Below are positions 22,042 to 33,194 of a DNA stretch of 64,000 nucleotides, one piece after another. The stretch comes from Acarospora socialis (Eukaryota > Ascomycota > Lecanoromycetes > Acarosporales > Acarosporaceae). The notes under the pieces are model-generated. The model was given only the letters and a program-made list of their open reading frames with translations. It searched no databases and was not told the origin of the DNA. Numbering within the stretch: the stretch's first letter is position 1; the number at the start of each line of letters is the position of its first letter. The DNA lies in contig JAMYGW020000001.1 of assembly GCA_025617375.2 (NCBI GenBank), forward strand, positions 1,240,001-1,304,000, in the 5' to 3' direction. The position numbers and the translations under genes are program-made.

Positions 22042-23003
22042 CTTTGATGATGATGGGATAGTGGATAAGTAAGATGTTTGTTGATGAATGCGCTGCTAGC
22101 AATGCTGAGCAACAAGAGTATGCGAGATATGTGGGTAAGTGAGAGATGTTCTTGGAAGAAAGGAAGAAAAGACGGGGCACGGAAAGAGGGGAGTAGAAAT
22201 AGGTCGTTGGAAACCATGTTTACGGTATTTAGACCACGACTGAAGAAATAGGGCAACTGCGAGGCTACGGATCTGGTCTAGGCTGTATTGTGATGAATGA
22301 GGAAAGCGCAGTGCATGGGAATTCTTCAGCGGCTGACAATTCAACACATCCGGTCAGATTCGCGACATGACGAATATGAATGCACGGCAGTAGGGAGATG
22401 ATCGCAAGTTATCGGAGATAGTGGTGATGCTTTTTAAAATAGCCATTGAATATTACCAGGTCAGAGACTGTAATAAGGAATAGATGTACCTACCTTAGGT
22501 CGCAGCTTCGGAGTCTTATGTAAGCATGCATGCCCTAGGTATCTCGTGCATTCGCTCAACAGTCTGGGTCCACTTGCTTACAGAAGTTGACTTTCTGGAG
22601 GACACCTAGGTTGCTGAGATCCATCATATTCATATCTATTCTCCGGTCAGTCTCACCTCTTTCATGTCTGGCTTTGGGGTTTTAGATCAAAGATACTCAA
22701 GCTCACCCCCTCAACCTCTAAACCCTACGTAATTTAAGCTGTCAAATCATGGGTTGTGTGTAGACCTCAATGATGAGAGTTGATACAGGTTACAGCTGCA
22801 GCTCTTGGAAGCGCAACAGCAACTAATTCCTCAGGATTAACCCCTGGAACCACCCGTGGATCGAGTGCGTCTACATGGGCCTTTCTAGATCCAGCCGAAA
22901 CATGTCAACGGGTTAAGCAGACCTGCTACCCTGGTACGCCTTATTGAACCGCACAGGGACGCCGGTCAAGCAGCCCTGCCAACTCATAACATAACATAAC
23001 GCC
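22042..23003. other. Intergenic, no gene seen
   Basis: About 960 bp. No coding signal. It contains palindromic CCTTAGG/CCTAGGT motifs (about 22494-22540) and short CATAA repeats just 3' of the NUFIP-like gene (22986-23001). Confidence 0.5.
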
Positions 23004-25426
23004 TTAGCTCCCGTTCTCAGCAGGCGTAGCTGCAGGCTCTGACGCAGACGCAGGTGGATCCAGAACGCCCGATTGTCCCAGTTGAATAATGGTCCGCAAG
23101 ACCTGCTCATCCTCCTTCTCCTTCTCCTGCTCGACGAGCTGTGCGGCGTCACGATTAGCTTGTGTGCCTATGGTGGAAAGAAAAGAATCTTACTCGCTCG
23201 TATAAGCTCTTCCTCTTAGGTTTTGATTCCTCCTTACCTCTTATTGCCCCCTTCTTACCATCCACCAGTCCGGTTCGAGAGCTGCCTCGCTCGGGTAGTT
23301 CGTGTAGGAACTTGCATCGGTTGCCTCGTTTGCAGTAGCCGGTCTTCAGGAATTGTGTACACCTTGACTTGGGCTTCTCACGCTTCGGCGGCGGAACTCG
23401 CTCCGGACCATCTCGTTTGGAAGACGCTTCGTCTGGTGCACCTTCTTCGGATGAAGATCCACTCGAAGAAGTACCGTCATCGTCACTAGATGGGTCAGGC
23501 GAGGATGATGAGATGGAAGTCGTATCGTCCGATTCACTATCGGTTTCGCCAATGTCTTCCAGCGGTAATGGCTCCCCGTTTATTGTGTTGTGGGTGATCC
23601 TAGGAGCTTCCCCAGGATCAGTTGCGCTATCTAGTCTAACCACGAGAGGGTGAGATTCCGGTAGTTGCGGTTCGCAGGCGTTTGTCGAAGCCGCTGTAAT
23701 CATCTCCTCCAATGACATGTCGTGTCCGTTGACCGGAGTGGGAGACTGCTCGGTGTATGCGTTTGCCTCCGCGTCGAGCTCTTCATCTCCCTTCCCATTA
23801 CAGGACTCGTGCTGTACACTGACATCTGGTGCCTTTGAGATGTGATTGAGGCTCCCAGCAGCTCCGTCAGTGGCTCCTCGCTTACGCTTAGTGCCAGCGG
23901 CCACCGATCGAGGAAAGCTGGCGCCATTCTGTGTAGCCTCAGTTTGGAGCTTGGCCTCCTTGGCTTTCGCCTCAGCCTTGGCAATCTTTTCCTCCTCTTT
24001 CTCCAGCCGTTTCCTCAGTTTTTCCGCCTTTAGCTTTGCCTTTAACGCGATGTCTTTAGGGCCTAACCTCGCCTTCTCTCTTTCCTTTTTGTCTTCCTCG
24101 GCTTTTTCTTGCCGTCTCCGCTCCCGCAGTTCACTTCTTCTCTTCTCTTGTGTTTGCTTGAACGCTTCCTTCGCTGCCTTCTGTGCCTCTTGGTGAACAC
24201 GTTTACGTTCCGCTGCTTCTTGGACACGTGCCCTGGTTGGAAATCGCTTTTTGCGTTCCTCAATCCAGGCGGCAATGTCGGCAGGGGTTTGCAGTGTAGC
24301 GGTCTGACCTCTGTACGTGAATTGTAGACTAGGGTTGCTAATGTTAGCAGCCAGTCTTGACCAACGGCAAAGTGACTTACTGCTTTGGCTCTGATCCGCC
24401 AGCTGCCGCAGCAGCGGCAAGTTTGGCTTCCTCATCAGCATCCTCCTCTTCCTCGCTCGACTCATGCACATCGGCCTTAGGAGTTAAACCGAGCTGATTG
24501 TGTTTACGCTTTTTCTTCCTTGAACTCTTCCCATTATCAGTAGGTGGTGGCGGCTTTAAGGGTAGTGGGATCCCAAAGCTAGGCATCGCCGGAGCAGCTT
24601 GAGGACGGGCTAGAGGATTTCCCGGTCTTGGTGAAGTTGTAGATGCGCCGCGCTTGGGAGCTTGTATCTGATTGTTATTGACATGGTAGGAGGAGGGAGC
24701 TCTGTTCCGCTTCTGGTAACTAGGATTGCGTTCTCCATGGGGTGGACTGTGGTCATAGTAGCGAGGATTTGGTCCTGTTCTTCTCGCATTTCCCGATCGT
24801 CCATGACTTTGTGCCTGGTTTGACTGCGAATCAGAGCCTCGTGAAAGATTACTCTCAAAACCTATGCGGATCGGAGGGCCCATTATAGACGGCTGGTTTG
24901 ACGAAGCTTGAAAGGGTATCTGTGGCGGTCCATACGGAAGAGACCCATATCCGTGTATGGGGGGCTGCGGTAATAGACTGGAGCTATGCGGCTGATTCGT
25001 ATGGGGTCGTGCTACCCCATAGGGGACTCGTTGAGAGTAATTTCCGGGCTGAGGGTATTGCGAAAATCCGTTCTGTCGGGGTTGGTATTGTGACTGTTGC
25101 TCTCGAGGATACTCTGGGAGAGGGTAGGAAGTTGACGAGTTCGTATGTATATGGTGAGAGTACCCAGGATCTGGAATGGGACGGTAGCTGCCATCTCTGG
25201 GTGGCCCGGCGCTGAAACTTGAGGGACTGCCTTGACCTCTGAACATGCCTCCTCTTGAACCTCTATAACCCTCTCCCCGCCCTCTACCTCTCGGAGGTCT
25301 TCCACCTCGTCCACCCAATCCATTGCTCTGTAGGTAGCTTGGTTGGCCGTACGCCGGGTAGGCTGAGGAAGCTGCTTTCGGGGGCGGAGGCGGTGGAGGA
25401 GGGAAGCTGAAGTTTGGTGCACTCAT
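23004..25426 (-). CDS. NUFIP1/Rsa1-type protein with CCCH zinc finger (box C/D snoRNP assembly)
   Basis: Model: complement(join(23004..23138,23194..24337,24381..25426)), 774 aa. NUFIP1/Rsa1 is an assembly factor for box C/D snoRNPs. Exon 1 encodes a Pro/Gly/Arg-rich disordered region with RGG-like repeats (GGRGGRPPRGRGRGEG) and a basic KKRKHN patch. Right after intron 1 (43 nt) comes the NUFIP core: LQFTYRGQTATLQTPADIAA and WIEERKKRFPT (about residue 353-384), then a long charged coiled coil. A single CCCH finger (CTQFLKTGYCKRGNRCKFLH) lies near residue 680. The last exon, reached by a 55-nt intron whose acceptor is GCACAG, supplies the conserved tail LYER-LVEQEKEKEDEQVL. Without that splice the frame ends in a spurious FFSFHHRHTS. 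The snoRNP role is inferred from the family. Confidence 0.85.
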
Positions 25427-25870
25427 TTTAGAGGCTTTGCAATGTTTATGGTCTAAAACTACTATAGATGAGGTAGGTATGTGCTAGATCCATGTGAAAG
25501 TAAGAAAGGCGAGCGCAGGCATTACACCAGGAGAGCCTGGGCACAAGACGCGGTTCGTCGAGGTGATAATGTCACAATCGCGCGAGAGAATACCCATTCG
25601 GAAATACCTTTCTCCGGTTATCAGATCTTCGTCGCTGCTGTCAAAGATTACTACAATAGATTGCACTTGGTTGGAGGATGGTTTGAAGGCATGAATATGT
25701 CTTAAGAGCTTCGAAGCCTACAGTCACTTGCATTCTCTAATCTTTCCACATGTCATCTTGAAGAATCATACTTGTTCTCTTACCTATACTATGACGGGAA
25801 TTGTTCCCTACATGTTCCTCGTCCAACACCGAACAAAGAGTCATAGGGGATAAATTCTTTTACCAATAAT
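25427..25870. other. Divergent promoter NUFIP-like/RPC25
   Basis: This 444-bp gap separates divergent genes. Short overlapping frames on both strands have no support. Confidence 0.5.
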
Positions 25871-26807
25871 ATGTTCATTCTAGTAAGCTGCCGTGGAGGG
25901 GTACTTTCTATTCAGTTTGCTCTATAACCACTGATTTTCTGCAGACGACAATCTCGGACCTTGTGCAAATTTCCCCGGAGGACTTCCAGAAATCAAGTGC
26001 CGAAGCGATCGTGGACAATATCAATGCCAAATATGCGAACAAAGTGCGATAGCAATGCTAAGCCATGCTACCTATCAAGAATTGACTTCAGTCCCAGGTA
26101 ATCCAGAAGATTGGCCTCTGCATCTGTTTGTACGATCTCTTGAAGGCATCGGAAGGTTTGATAGGCCATGGTACCGGCATCGTCAATGTGAACGGCAAGA
26201 AGCCCTATCGCTGACGTGGTGTTGGTTGAGCTAACCCGGTGTCGAGGTAGTCGAGTTCCGGCTCGTCGTCTTCCGCCCATTCAAAGGTGAGATTATTGTC
26301 GGTAAGATCAGCAGTGCCTCCGAGCAGGGTATGAAGAGTAAGTTTAGGGCTCGGTCCGAACCAGGAGTACTTTCGCCGCTTATGGTGCTATCTCCAGTTC
26401 ATCTTGAGTTCTTTCATGATATCTTCGTTCCACGGAACCTTCTGTTTGATAATTGCAGCTTGTAAGTTATGACCCATATTTAGAAATGCCTATTACATAG
26501 TTGTGGTACCGCTCAACTGACCACCCTTTCTGGTAGCAATGTGCAAGAGCAATGTTGGGTCTGGAGAACGGAAAGTGATGAGCTTTTCTTCGACAAGTAT
26601 CAGACGGCGCGCTTTCGGGTGGAGGAGGAGCATTGGAACGACCAGTCTCCAACAGCTCCGGCGGATCGAGACTCTACCTCCGCGATTGAGCGTAAAAGCC
26701 CTTATAGCATCACTGTAAGTTGAAGTTTCTCCCATGGGTGCATCAGCTACTAAAGTTATCAGGCATCAATGTCACACAGCGGACTTGGTCTCATTGAGTG
26801 GTGGTAA
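25871..26807 (+). CDS. RPC25: RNA polymerase III subunit RPC25 (RPC8), Rpb7-like
   Basis: Model: join(25871..25882,25945..26043,26098..26194,26251..26337,26398..26461,26537..26714,26763..26807), 193 aa, six introns, all in phase. The protein starts MFILTTISDLVQISPEDFQK, then NINAKYANKVIQKIGLCICL, YDLLKASEGLIGHGTGIVNV, then NVEFRLVVFRPFKGEIIVGK, and after that FVPRNLLF and FDKYQTARFRVEEEHWNDQS. It ends MSHSGLGLIEWW. These are family hallmarks of the Pol III stalk subunit, which pairs with Rpc17 and acts in initiation. Exon 1 is only 12 nt (ATG TTC ATT CTA). The third intron (26195-26250) appears to use a GC donor (G|GCAAGA) with acceptor GGTAG; only this choice gives the conserved NVNVEFR. No single frame exceeds about 60 codons, so the gene is easily missed. 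Confidence 0.9.
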
Positions 26808-27374
26808 GAGCTGTGAGCAGTGGCACTGTAGTTATCGTTACAAGTCATCGAACAACAAAAATGAATACATCATCAGATACTTGCCTAGAAACTTCTACTC
26901 TGTGATAATCATGAACCAGAAATATTAATGCCTGAAGAAGCACACCTTCGTCCCATGTCTACTTTACCAGACGACCTGTAAGGTACAGTACCTTAGATCA
27001 TGCAGGTACCTTGACTGCTGGGTGGCATCATTTTTGGTGGTGTGTCCCGGTGGTTTATAAGCGGTCTTTCGCGAAGCGATTAGCGATCAAGTCGCAAGGG
27101 ATCCCGATGGCGTCATTTACCGTCCCCAACCTTTCCTTAGAATTAATAATCCGGTATAGAAGGGCAGTCTCGCAATGCATAGAAATAGTTGACATCTGGT
27201 CTATCCGTGCTGCAATCCTCTTTCCGTTGTCTCATTCGTGTACTAGGTACTGACGAAGATTATACGCTTTGTTGATCGAGGGCGAAGACGTCTCGGCAAT
27301 CATTTCTATCACGAACCACTCCATAAGCGTTGCAGTCCGAGTTCGTGTCGTGCTTCACCTTCAGCGGACTTACA
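26808..27374. other. Intergenic, no gene seen
   Basis: About 570 bp between two plus-strand genes. It includes GTACCTTAG/GGTACCTT motif copies near 26987-27010. Short frames only. Confidence 0.5.
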
Positions 27375-28784
27375 ATGACGCAATTGGATCATTCGATTGA
27401 GACCCCACCTCGAGCCCCATCGCCAGTCCACAAGTTCGGAACCCTTGCAGTTCACGCTGGCAGTCCTCATGACGCGGTTACGGGAGCAGTTATAGAACCG
27501 GTGAGCCAGTTCGAGCAATGCTTTGCCGATGGAATTCATCTAATGATGATGACAGATCTCTTTATCCACTACCTTTGCACAAACAGCTGTTGGGAAGCCA
27601 GTAGGCGCTTACGAGTACATCCGAAGCTCAAATCCGAATAGGTGAGCTTGGCCAGTACATGTAGCATCAATAGCATCTGACCGCCGGCGCAGGGACAATT
27701 TCGAAAAGGCTGTTGCCGCTCTCGAGAATGCACGATTTGCCCTAGCGTTCTCCTCCGGCTCGGCAACTACTGCAACCATCTTACAATCTCTTGCGCAAGG
27801 CTCACATGTGGTCTCCGTCTCAGACGTTTACGGCGGTACACACCGATATTTCACCAAAGTTGCCGCTGCGCATGGCGTTCAGGTCACATTCTCACCGAGC
27901 CTCGAAGTCGACATTGCCGAGCTGATACGGCCAGACGAAACAAAACTGATCTGGATCGAAAGCCCCAGCAACCCTACGCTTAGTTTGGTCGATATCAGAA
28001 ATGTTGCAAGTGTGGCTCATGCGCATGGAATAATGATCGTGGTAGATAATACCTTTTTGAGTCCATACATTCAAAACCCATTGGACCATGGCGCAGATAT
28101 TGTCATTCACTCGGTGACGAAATACATAAACGGGCACTCTGTAAGTCTTCATAATTTCGGTGGAATACACGGTGCTAATTTCCAGAACAGGATGTTCTGA
28201 TGGGTGCTGCCGCCTTCAACTCGGAGACACTCAAAGACCGGTTGACTTTCCTGCAAAATGCCATCGGTGCTGTTCCATCTGCATTCGATTGCTGGCTCGC
28301 TCATCGTGGCCTGAAAACGCTACATTTACGAGCCCGAGAAGCTACCTTGAACGCTACTTCTGTCGCTCAAGCTCTTGAAGCCTCGCCAAACGTCATTGCG
28401 GTCAACTACCCTGGCCTGAAGTCACATCCACATCGCTACATTGCGATCAAGCAGCATCGAAACGGGATGGGCGGTGGGATGCTCAGCTTCCGCATCAAGG
28501 GTGGCAAGGAGGCTGCAGAGCGCTTCTGCCAAAGCACGCAGATCTTCACACTCGCGGAGAGCTTGGGTGGAGTCGAGAGTCTGGTGGAGGTGCCGAGTAG
28601 TATGACGCATGCAGGGATCCCAAAGGAGCAAAGGGAAGCCGCGGGCGTATTCGATGATCTGGTGCGGATAAGTTGTGGCATCGAAGATGCTGATGACCTC
28701 AGGGCAGACGTGCTGCAGGCATTAGAGAAGGCAGTAGTGAGGCCAAAGATCAATATGTCCAACGGGGTTAATGGGCATACATGA
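27375..28784 (+). CDS. CYS3: Cystathionine gamma-lyase (PLP-dependent transsulfuration enzyme)
   Basis: Model: join(27375..27500,27556..27641,27693..28140,28191..28784), 417 aa, introns 55, 51 and 50 nt, in phase. The Cys/Met metabolism PLP family is clear: FGTLAVHAGSPHDAVTGAVI, ISLSTTFAQTAVGKPVGAYE, YIRSSNPNR, FSSGSATTATI, VSDVYGGTHRYF, WIESPSNPTLSLVDI, VVDNTFLSPYIQNPLDHGAD, and the PLP lysine in SVTKYINGHSD (Lys about 214). The C-terminus has LAESLGGVESLVEVPSSMTH and GIEDADDLRADVLQALE. These motifs fit CYS3, which cleaves cystathionine to cysteine, 2-oxobutyrate and ammonia in the cytosol. Cystathionine beta-lyase or gamma-synthase are alternatives within the same superfamily, but the length and the YSSTRNP-equivalent favour gamma-lyase. 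Confidence 0.9.
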
Positions 28785-29127
28785 CTCACAGTCACTACTC
28801 AGACATGAACCGTCATGCGGCGTTAAAGAGAGGCAATAGATTCCTGTAGATAGCATCGTTCTTAGACATGGGAGTAATCGTACATCTGAACTTCTACCCT
28901 GAAGGTATTAAAGCTCCATTAATTGAGAACTTCGAAAGATAACGAAATATGAATTCACTATGAAGCGCTACCAAATACAGTCCGAAGTGTGCAGTCTTGT
29001 GACAAACGATAAAGGTCTATTCAGGGGCCAATAGATAATCCGAGCCGGCGTCGTTCCTTACACACTTTGATCCAGGTTATATCCCTCTCTCAGGACACTC
29101 CTGCTCACCAGTTATAAGCACGCCATA
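28785..29127. other. Intergenic, promoter of HPM1
   Basis: This 343-bp gap between CYS3 and HPM1 (tandem, plus strand) contains no open frame of note. Confidence 0.5.
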
Positions 29128-32100
29128 ATGTCACAGAGTTTCAATTTCAGCTTCTCAGGAGATGATATTGAGGATGATTTCGATGGCACAAATTCAAATC
29201 AACCGGGGAGCGAGACTCAAGATAAACCTCATTCGACAGCTCAGCTTATTGAACCTCGACTTCATACTTTGGAGGAATTGGTGAGTAGACTATATCTCCT
29301 TGTTCATGATGGTGTAGCTCCAAGTCAACTGCTTTCGTGTTTTATTCCTCAATTATCTTTGTCTGCGCGCAATTCATCAATAAGAAAGAAAGGAAGACTT
29401 GAAGCCAGCGTTGGGGATTTCTGAACCATCGCTGGAATCGTTTCCAAGGCATCAAGGGAGGTCGCCTTTAAGTCTAGGCTTCCCGTCTGAACTACGGCTT
29501 GAAACTCGGAGAACACTCAATGAGTCAAATTGCGGGTTTCTATCTTGGCTGCCAGATCTCGGAACTTGCGGCCGTAAGGGTTCGGTAGGACGGGCCATGT
29601 CGTATGCTGGACCTGCGCCAAAGGTTTTACAACCTTCACCTGTGGATCTCACCTCTTCTATGATTGAGATATTGATGGCATCCCGCGGGTAGTGACGGCG
29701 AGGAGTGAGTTTGGAGGACGTGTGCCCTGCGCACTAATGATCAAGATTACTTCTCGATTTGGTATGAAAGTCTGACAGCCAATCGCCAAGTACGTCGAAA
29801 CTCAAGGATCATAATCACGAGAAGGAGCCAAGGGCATACAAAGCTTGGCCGGCTCTGCATGCTGAAAGCTGAAGCCTTGCCGGTCATTGTGTTATCCATC
29901 GGATAGCAGCATCTAAAGAGACTTGACAGTGAGCTACTGGCGGCGATATGAGCTCACTAATTCACTTTAGGCGTCATGTGCCGTTGACTTGCTATTGCCA
30001 ATGAATCGTTTACCCCACGGTCTCCTCACAGATTCACTGCGAGCAGGTGGCTGTCATCCTCGTCTATAAGTACCCCGCCCCCCTCCTAGAAATTTCTTCT
30101 CTCCCACATCTCTCGAGCACCACACTGGGCAGTACCAACACTGCCACACTTTCCTCCTTTCTTCCATACTCTACCACTGTCCTTTGACGACCATCATAGT
30201 CACACACCAACTGTGGCATCTTGTCTCTACCGCTCTCAGCTCAAGTCTTAGCGATCATACCAGATACCCTTTCCTTCAATCAACTTCATTATGACTGTCT
30301 ATAGCGCAACTGTCCAATAGTATTCATCTCTTTCATCCTTATTACTCTTCCGCCAACAGTCATATTCATTATCAAGCAAGCCCTCGGCCATTCTCAGCGT
30401 TTTCATCTCCAATTGACGAATCTACTTCGCACTCTCATGTTGTTGGAATTCAGTCAGACTTCATTTGTGATACAATGATGCATTCAGTGCGGCATAGTGC
30501 GCAAGTGCTTACCAGATTACAGTGGTGACAAACTTGCATGACTGTGCACTAGCGCAAACACAGTCAAAAAACCTTGTACTTTACATTCTACAGTATGTTC
30601 AATTTCAATGAGTGTTATTCAAGATTCTGCGCAGCATCTATCTTGATCAAATGCTATATTGCTAACCAGTTACAGTTCAAGTTGGCTCTGCGACAGCTCA
30701 TAGATGGGTATCCATGAAGTATTGTGCAACAAACAATATCTTTAAGCTTGCGTGGAGAGTTTTTATAGCTCTATCCTATAACTATTCACTATATTTAATC
30801 TTGGCCATTCTATTTTCTCCGTCAATTGCACTCACTTGAAAGACCAAGCTGTCCGGCCTCATACCATACCAAATATACAGTCACAGCAGATGTTCTCGTC
30901 ACCTTGACAATACTTATTGAAAGAATCAAGATCAATCTTGCATCAAGTGTGACATGTGATTTAGATACACATAAGTGTGTATCGAACTTGGCTCACTGCG
31001 AACCTGCAATGAAATATCTGTTTTGCCCGTCGGCCACACTTGCTCGGCGGTCACGCTTGCTGGTTACCCAGCAATCAAGCACAATTATTACACTAGCGTG
31101 ACCGTTGCTCGCGACGCCCAAGGGCACATCACCTCTCCCTACCAACAAATAAGCAATAACGTCAACAAGATTATACGCGGCGCACCGAAGTAACTGGTTC
31201 TGGAGAACCTCTGCAACGCCAGATGGAAAATATCTGCTACGAGTACACCAGCCTGCATGAGCAACAAAGGATACATACGGCATAGAACTTATTAAGAAGC
31301 TAGCCTCGGGTCCACAGAAAGAAGAGGTCACCCAATTATTGAGTAGTGCTATGCCTGACTCGCATAGCTGATTTGGTGGTCTGTGAAAACTTCCACAACC
31401 CTCTACTATCTCTCTTTCCAATGAGCCTCCAATCAATCTCGCCACTTCGCGCGATCTTGTCGGCCCACTGTTATTGCATAGATGCAACTGGCATAGCATA
31501 CCTCGTCGAGTACGTCGCACATATCCTCCTATCACCATTCAGACGTCTACTACCAATGGTCCTACACCGCTTCCACACAACAAAGCCAGGACAGCATGGT
31601 CTGTGTGATCAAAGCTTGTCTAACCCAACAGTCCAAACCACACGACAGATGGCCAACTCGAACTCACTACTCGCTTTTGGCCCTGGCTAAGGCAACAACA
31701 AGAAACCATAAGTGGTCGACAACAACTTTCTGTCTCCAAGAGTGAAGCCAACGAGCCAACCTAGGTTTCATCGAGCTCGCAGCCCGTAACTGCAGCCACA
31801 TCTTACCTCACGAGAAGAATCGCGACGCCATCATGCTGTTGGAGTCATTACACAATGCATACTTCTCTGGGAACAGTCTACGATCCCACACTTACACTTC
31901 GCTCTATATCGACTTCAACCATCTTGAAAGAGGATTGCAACATCATATCTTACTAGGAATAATAACCTCAACCTTTTTAGCAGGTTCCACAACGCTCTGA
32001 GTTCATCATTCAAGGACAGGACCCCGGCGTTCAGAAGTCCTAAACCACGAAAAGACATGCGAATCTTCTATAAGATTTCTATCGAGATACCTTGCTACCT

Positions 32101-33194
32101 TTACTGTAGCAGCATCTCCCTGTCTTTCCTCGTCGTTGCGCTTCTTCTTGTTGCATGTGTGTACTATCTCACTTCTGCAAAACTTGAAAGAAGTCCAATA
32201 CGTAATAACATTGGGAGCGATTCGCTAATCATGCTATTCTCACAGGTATCAACGTTGCCATCCAAGATCTCGTATAGCACACTTCATATCAGCCACCATG
32301 CCGGTGTCGAGATCAGCATACCTCGCCGCGAGCTCTTCGACATTCGCGCTCAGCTGATGGCAGAGGACATGCAAGATGACCAGCAGCTGCTCGTCGGGAT
32401 TGACCAGGACGACATCAAGACCAACATTTACGAAGGCGGCTTCAAGACCTGGGAATGCTCGCTTGACTTGGCAAAGTATATCGCCGAGATTGGTGCCGAA
32501 GGACACGGTTCAGGAAAAGAAAAGAATCACTACGTTGAAGTACGTACAGCTCAAGATTGAATACATGTCGCGCAGCTTAGCTAACTCCATGCAGCTCGGT
32601 TGTGGCACCGCCCTCCCCGCCATAACCCTTTTCCAGATCTGTCTTTCCTCGCCATCACGCCATCCCACCCGCATCACCTTAGCCGATTACAACCAGGACG
32701 TTCTCCGCCTCGCTACTCTGCCGAATCTGCTTCTTTCCTGGGCAAAGACCACCAAAGGAAGTCTGGGCTTCCCACCTGAGGATGATCTGGAAATCACGCC
32801 TGCATTCCTTGCTGCGTTCCTAGTCGACATGCAACAACGTCAAATACACATCGACTTCATTTCCGGCGCCTGGAGTGAGCAGTTCCTCCTCCTTCTGGAT
32901 TACCGCCCTCAAGAGAGCCACACCCTCGTCCTCGCTAGCGAAAGTATCTACTCTCCGACCACCTTACGGCCCTTTACCACCTTGCTGATGCACCTCCTCC
33001 CGAGCATTGGTGCGAGAAAAACCAACAACAGAGCCTTGATAGCAGCAAAGAAGGTGTACTTTGGTGTGGGAGGTGGTGTTGATGAGTTCTTGCAACTACT
33101 TACTTCTATGGGCGGTGAAGCGAGGGAGGTAGTTGCTGCCGGTGAAGAAGGGTGGGGCGTCGCGCGGGTTGTGCTTGAAGTTGTCAGAACTTAA
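29128..33194 (+). CDS. HPM1: Protein-histidine N-methyltransferase HPM1 (METTL18-like), split by a ~3-kb intron
   Basis: Model: join(29128..29280,32246..32539,32595..33194), 348 aa, in phase. Hpm1/METTL18 methylates a histidine of ribosomal protein uL3. Exon 1 (51 codons) starts MSQSFNFSFSGDDIEDDFDG, the typical N-terminus of fungal Hpm1, and ends LHTLEEL before a perfect GTGAGT donor. Exon 2 begins VSTLPSKISYSTL and continues ISIPRRELFDIRAQLMAED, YEGGFKTWECSLDLAKY and HYVE. A 55-nt intron leads to the class I methyltransferase motif LGCGTALPAITLFQ (about residue 150). After that come ITLADYNQDVLRLATLPNL and LVLASESIYSPTTL. Intron 1 (29281-32245, 2,965 nt) has normal ends (branch CTAATC, acceptor TTCTCACAG) but is about fifty times the usual length here. 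Expression from the exon-1 start therefore depends on long-intron splicing. An alternative start at 32057 is described separately. Confidence 0.82.
29281..32245. other. Oversized intron 1 of HPM1; content unidentified
   Basis: Likely a normal 50-60 nt intron enlarged by about 2.9 kb of added DNA. I see no terminal repeats, target-site duplication or transposase. A promoter-like block lies at 30063-30290: TATAAG, then about 200 nt of CT-rich sequence, then ATG at 30292. From that ATG a short spliced reading frame can be drawn (GTATTC..CAACAG), but this is weak. A 181-codon minus frame (30993-31538) has no recognisable domain. A plus frame from an ATG at 32057 contains a hydrophobic stretch (CSSISLSFLVVALLLVACVY) and stays open through the acceptor into HPM1 exon 2. 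Confidence 0.6.

Noticed and set aside
22913-23152. 79-codon minus frame at the end of the NUFIP-like gene
   Set aside because: It is an alternative frame of the last exon. Splicing to the GCACAG acceptor gives the conserved LVEQEKEKEDEQVL tail instead.
26068-26735. Minus-strand frames that at first looked like a decayed gene
   Set aside because: They are the antisense of RPC25. The plus strand gives a complete, conserved, in-phase seven-exon protein over the same DNA.
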